A stretch of 8,681 nucleotides of DNA from Caryophanales bacterium UBA7476 (GTDB lineage: Bacteria > Bacillota_I > Bacilli_A > RF39 > UBA660): NCBI GenBank assembly GCA_002477275.1, contig DLOU01000044.1:1-8681 (forward strand), read 5' to 3'. Shown piece after piece: positions 7,344-8,681 of the stretch. Each line of letters begins with the position of its first letter. Within the stretch, counting starts at the first letter, position 1. The notes beneath the pieces were generated by a model. It did not search any database. It saw only the letters and a list, made by a program, of their open reading frames with translations, and was not told the DNA's origin. A program made the position numbers and the translations under genes.

Positions 7344-7406
7344 ATGAAAAATAATAATGTAAAATTTTATAATGCTCTTTTATTAGGCCTATTATTACGA
7401 CTCTAG
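7344..7406 (+). CDS. Leucine-rich leader peptide of the leuA attenuator
   Basis: This 20-codon frame ends in ALLLGLLLRL, with seven leucines among its last nine residues. The Leu codons are CTT, TTA, TTA, CTA, TTA, TTA and CTC, followed by TAG at 7404-7406. It has a strong ribosome binding site and lies about 90 bases before a LeuA-type gene. The product probably has no function of its own. By analogy with the enterobacterial leu, ilv and trp leaders, the ribosome would sense charged tRNA-Leu by stalling or not stalling at these codons. The last Leu codons lie within strand 1 of the attenuator and the stop codon is at the start of strand 2, which is the geometry required for that mechanism. 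The role is inferred from sequence only. Confidence 0.85.
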   Translation: MKNNNVKFYNALLLGLLLRL

Positions 7407-7475
7407 TAATAGGTTATTTATGGCGTGTATTTAAATATGACCTATTACTATTTATTATTAGTGATAGGTCTTTTT
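7388..7475 (+). promoter_or_regulatory. Leucine-type transcription attenuator (alternative hairpins 1:2, 2:3, 3:4)
   Basis: Four alternating complementary strands are visible. Strand 1 (7388-7397, CCTATTATTA) pairs with strand 2 (7404-7413, TAGTAATAGG) over ten pairs including one G-U. Strand 2 extended (7404-7414) pairs perfectly with strand 3 (7440-7450, ACCTATTACTA) over eleven pairs to form an antiterminator. Strand 3 (7439-7450) pairs with strand 4 (7459-7470, TAGTGATAGGTC) over twelve pairs including one G-U, followed by TTTTT, to form the terminator. A ribosome held at the first Leu codons would mask strand 1, free strand 2 to take strand 3, and allow readthrough into leuA. A ribosome reaching the TAG would cover strand 2 and let the terminator form. 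An untranslated leader would also terminate, through 1:2 plus 3:4. Confidence 0.85.
7439..7475 (+). terminator. Attenuator terminator hairpin before leuA
   Basis: GACCTATTACTA (7439-7450) and TAGTGATAGGTC (7459-7470) form a twelve-pair stem with an eight-base loop and a TTTTT run (7471-7475). It ends 19 bases before the leuA start codon. Its left arm is also perfectly complementary to 7404-7414, so it is a conditional terminator. Confidence 0.88.
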
Positions 7476-7481
7476 GTTTGA

Positions 7482-7487
7482 GAGGAG
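7482..7487 (+). promoter_or_regulatory. Ribosome binding site fixing the leuA start
   Basis: GAGGAG at 7482-7487, with a seven-base spacer to the ATG at 7495, decides the start. An in-frame TTG at 7474 lies in the terminator T-run, has no ribosome binding site and would add seven residues unlike the family N-terminus. Confidence 0.85.
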
Positions 7488-7494
7488 AGATATT

Positions 7495-8661
7495 ATGAGA
7501 AAAATTAAAATATTTGATACAACATTAAGAGATGGAGAACAAGCTCCAGATTATAAAATGAGTAAAGAGGGAAAAATTGTTATAGCAAAGAAATTGGATG
7601 AGATGAGAGTAGATGTAATAGAGGCAGGGTTTGCTGGAAGTAATATAAAAGATTCTGAAACTATTAAAGATATTGCTAAAAACGTTAAGAATACAATAGT
7701 AGTTAGTTTGTCTCGTTGTAAAGAATCTGAAATAGATGTAGCTTATGAAGCCGTTAAAGATGCTGTTAAACCTGGGATACATGTTTTTATTGCTACTTCT
7801 GATATTCATATAAAAGATAAACTTCATTCAACGAGAGAAGAAGTAATTGAAATAGTAAGAAGATGTGTTAGTTATGCTAAGGGTAAATGTGAGTATATAG
7901 AGTTTTCTTTGGAGGATGCAACTCGAACTGATAAGGATTATGCATGTAAAGTTATTGATACTGCTATTGAAGCAGGAGCTAATGTAATAAATATTCCAGA
8001 TACTGTAGGTTTTATTACTCCAATAGAGTTTACTGAATTTCTAACATATATTAAAGGTCATAGTAGAATTAATGAAGTTGAAATGTCTGTTCTTTGTCAC
8101 AATGATTTAGGACTTGCTACTAGTAATACTATGACGGCTATTAGATGTGGAGCTAACCAAGTAGAGTGTACTGTTAATGGAATAGGTGAGAGAGCTGGAA
8201 ATACTGCTTTGGAACAAGTGGTTGCTGTATTAAAGACACGTGGTGATTTGTTTCAGGCTTATACTGATATAGATACTAAAAAGATAAAAGACATAAGCGA
8301 TACTGTTATTGAAGTAACAGGTAATCCTGTTCAAAAAAATTATCCAGTTGTAGGTCTTAATGCATTTAGGCATGAAGCTGGTATTCATCAGGATGGGATA
8401 ATAAAAAATCCTGAAACATATGAAATAATGAATCCAGTTGATTATGGAGTTGATGTTGATGGAATAGTTTTAGGAATTCATTCAGGTAAAAGTGCTTTTA
8501 TTAGAAAAATAATTAGTATGGGATATAATCCTGAACATTATGATATTTATGAAGTTGTTAGACTTTCTAAGTCTTTCTTTGAAGAAAATGATTCTATTAC
8601 TGATGAAGAATTTTCTGAAATATTGTCAAATGCTCAAAAGAAAGTATTAGTAAAAGCATAA
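7495..8661 (+). CDS. leuA: 2-isopropylmalate synthase (LeuA), short form without regulatory domain
   Basis: By family this enzyme condenses acetyl-CoA with 2-oxoisovalerate to 2-isopropylmalate, the first committed step of leucine synthesis in the cytosol. LeuA features include IFDTTLRDGEQ (6-16, metal ligand Asp13), VDVIEAGF (39-46), IATSDIHIKDKL (99-110), INIPDTVGF (165-173), TVNGIGERAGNTALE (226-240, Asn236), NAFRHEAGIHQDGIIK (289-304) and LGIHSGKSAF (326-335). The HxHND metal motif reads LCHND (200-204), so the first His is Leu. At 388 residues the protein has the barrel and linker subdomains but ends before the C-terminal leucine-binding domain that makes typical LeuA proteins about 500 residues or more. 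Homocitrate synthase is a similar-length alternative, but the motifs and the leucine attenuator favour LeuA. The next gene is outside the window. Confidence 0.88.
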   Translation: MRKIKIFDTTLRDGEQAPDYKMSKEGKIVIAKKLDEMRVDVIEAGFAGSNIKDSETIKDIAKNVKNTIVVSLSRCKESEIDVAYEAVKDAVKPGIHVFIATSDIHIKDKLHSTREEVIEIVRRCVSYAKGKCEYIEFSLEDATRTDKDYACKVIDTAIEAGANVINIPDTVGFITPIEFTEFLTYIKGHSRINEVEMSVLCHNDLGLATSNTMTAIRCGANQVECTVNGIGERAGNTALEQVVAVLKTRGDLFQAYTDIDTKKIKDISDTVIEVTGNPVQKNYPVVGLNAFRHEAGIHQDGIIKNPETYEIMNPVDYGVDVDGIVLGIHSGKSAFIRKIISMGYNPEHYDIYEVVRLSKSFFEENDSITDEEFSEILSNAQKKVLVKA

Positions 8662-8681
8662 TTATATGTTATATTATACTT

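Noticed and set aside
7525..7827. A 100-codon open frame on the - strand
   Set aside because: It is antisense to the well-supported LeuA barrel and its Phe/Tyr/Ile-rich product resembles reverse-complement translation of Lys/Glu/Asp-rich codons.
1..8681. CRISPR array, insertion sequence, tRNA or rRNA gene
   Set aside because: I saw no regularly spaced direct repeats, transposase motifs, cloverleaf or rRNA-like segments on either strand.

Overview
The window is about 8.7 kb of very AT-rich DNA. It uses the standard genetic code: every Trp codon I can see is TGG and no gene contains an in-frame TGA. Shine-Dalgarno sites are strong and purine-rich, and genes are tightly packed on the + strand. 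This fits a low-GC Firmicutes or Mollicutes-related lineage, probably an uncultured Bacilli-like organism. That placement is inference; there is no rRNA in the window to confirm it.

Region 1 (1-2475) is a compact three-gene operon: deoC (deoxyribose-phosphate aldolase), tyrS (tyrosyl-tRNA synthetase) and a histidine-phosphatase-family enzyme. Gaps are 2 and 7 bases. A Rho-independent terminator closes the operon, and its left arm lies in the last codons of the phosphatase gene.

Region 2 (2476-7199) starts with a short regulatory gap carrying a possible promoter. Two tandem MacB-like ABC transporter genes follow. Each fuses an N-terminal ATPase to a four-helix FtsX-type permease with a large extracellular domain. 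They are one base apart and probably make one heterodimeric, mechanotransmission-type exporter. The substrate is unknown. The second protein has an additional cytoplasmic region of roughly 110 residues and a repeated extracellular motif.

Region 3 (7200-8681) is the most interesting part. A good promoter (7203-7231) leads into a short unidentified leader that ends at a strong intrinsic terminator (7294-7330). Immediately after it, with no room for another promoter, comes a 20-codon leader peptide with seven leucines. It overlaps a textbook 1:2:3:4 set of mutually exclusive hairpins ending in a terminator. Seven bases after the Shine-Dalgarno site is a LeuA-type 2-isopropylmalate synthase. I read this as a leucine-responsive, ribosome-stalling transcription attenuator of the enterobacterial leu/trp kind, placed where Firmicutes often use a T-box. 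The LeuA protein itself appears to lack the C-terminal leucine-feedback domain. It also has Leu in place of the first metal-binding His of the HxHND motif. Leucine control may therefore lie entirely in the RNA, while the enzyme's activity is open to question.
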